From Erinaceus europaeus (lineage: Eukaryota; Chordata; Mammalia; Eulipotyphla; Erinaceidae): a DNA stretch of 64,000 bases. Both the position numbers and the translations under genes were made by a program. The stretch lies in assembly GCF_950295315.1 (NCBI RefSeq), contig NC_080171.1, forward strand, positions 34,820,698 to 34,884,697, written 5' to 3'. Below, in pieces: positions 63,986 to 64,000 of the stretch; the stretch's first letter is position 1, and every line of letters starts with the position of its first letter. Under the pieces are notes generated by a model that ran no database searches, was not told the DNA's origin, and was given only the letters and a program-made list of their open reading frames with translations.

Positions 63986-64000
63986 AATCCAGAACCCTCT

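Noticed and set aside
1..64000. CRISPR arrays, operons, prokaryotic promoters or phage features
   Set aside because: Regular direct repeats with unique spacers are absent, coding density is negligible, and the repeats are mammalian.

Overview
This window looks like repeat-dense, gene-free mammalian nuclear DNA, most probably from a hedgehog (Erinaceidae). The main evidence is the large number of tRNA-derived SINEs whose heads start GGGAGTCGGGC or GGGCCAGGTGGTGGCG and whose bodies carry CTGCAGG(G) motifs, which I recognise from Erinaceus-type genomes. L1 copies with a long lineage-specific 3'UTR and ancient mammalian L2, MIR and L1M relics support this. The species call comes from memory of the repeat families, not from a search. 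I found no host protein-coding exon that I can defend. The long open frames are L1 ORF2 pieces, antisense shadows of L1, or chance frames across repeats.

Four SINE types are named here by their structure. A-type has a GGGAGTCGGGC head and a CAACAA-rich tail ending GGGAATAAATAAATA. B-type has a GGGCCAGGTGGTGGCG head and ends TCTATCCAATAAATAAA. C-type has a similar head but a CTGTCCTATCC body and a tail that reads, in sense, CCAGGAGCAGTGGATTC then CAATAACCCTGGAGGC. D-type is older, shorter and diverged, with CCCAGCACCACATGGGAGCA-like core. Many insertions still have clear target-site duplications (TSDs), which fix their boundaries to the base.

Layout. 1-6 kb: old L1 plus SINEs, with a 68-bp head-only SINE insertion near 3.85 kb. 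6-13 kb: SINEs, microsatellites, a SINE-free block at 7.57-8.3 kb that looks like a conserved regulatory element, an L2 relic, and single-copy AT-rich sequence. 13-18.9 kb: nested SINEs, a 3'-truncated 7SK RNA pseudogene at 14.38-14.61 kb and a MIR. 19-27.5 kb: three L1 copies, the first with a readable ORF2 C-terminus. 27.5-37 kb: single-copy sequence, L2 relics, SINEs, a 5'-inverted L1 and a probable LTR. 37.4-40.3 kb: a sense L1 with an older, longer 3'UTR. 40-46.8 kb: old L1 pieces with young SINEs inside. 46.85-47.42 kb: a compact, GC-rich, TSD-flanked 3' end of a non-L1 non-LTR retrotransposon with a clean reading frame, the most unusual object here. 48.6-51.4 kb: two SINE-free blocks that may be conserved noncoding elements. 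52.6-59.6 kb: a mosaic of ancient antisense L1 with a probable LTR. 59.8-64 kb: SINEs, a MIR and a head-to-head SINE pair at the right edge.

Nothing here acts as an operon or pathway. The biology is that of retrotransposons, host single-copy sequence between them, and a few candidate regulatory blocks.
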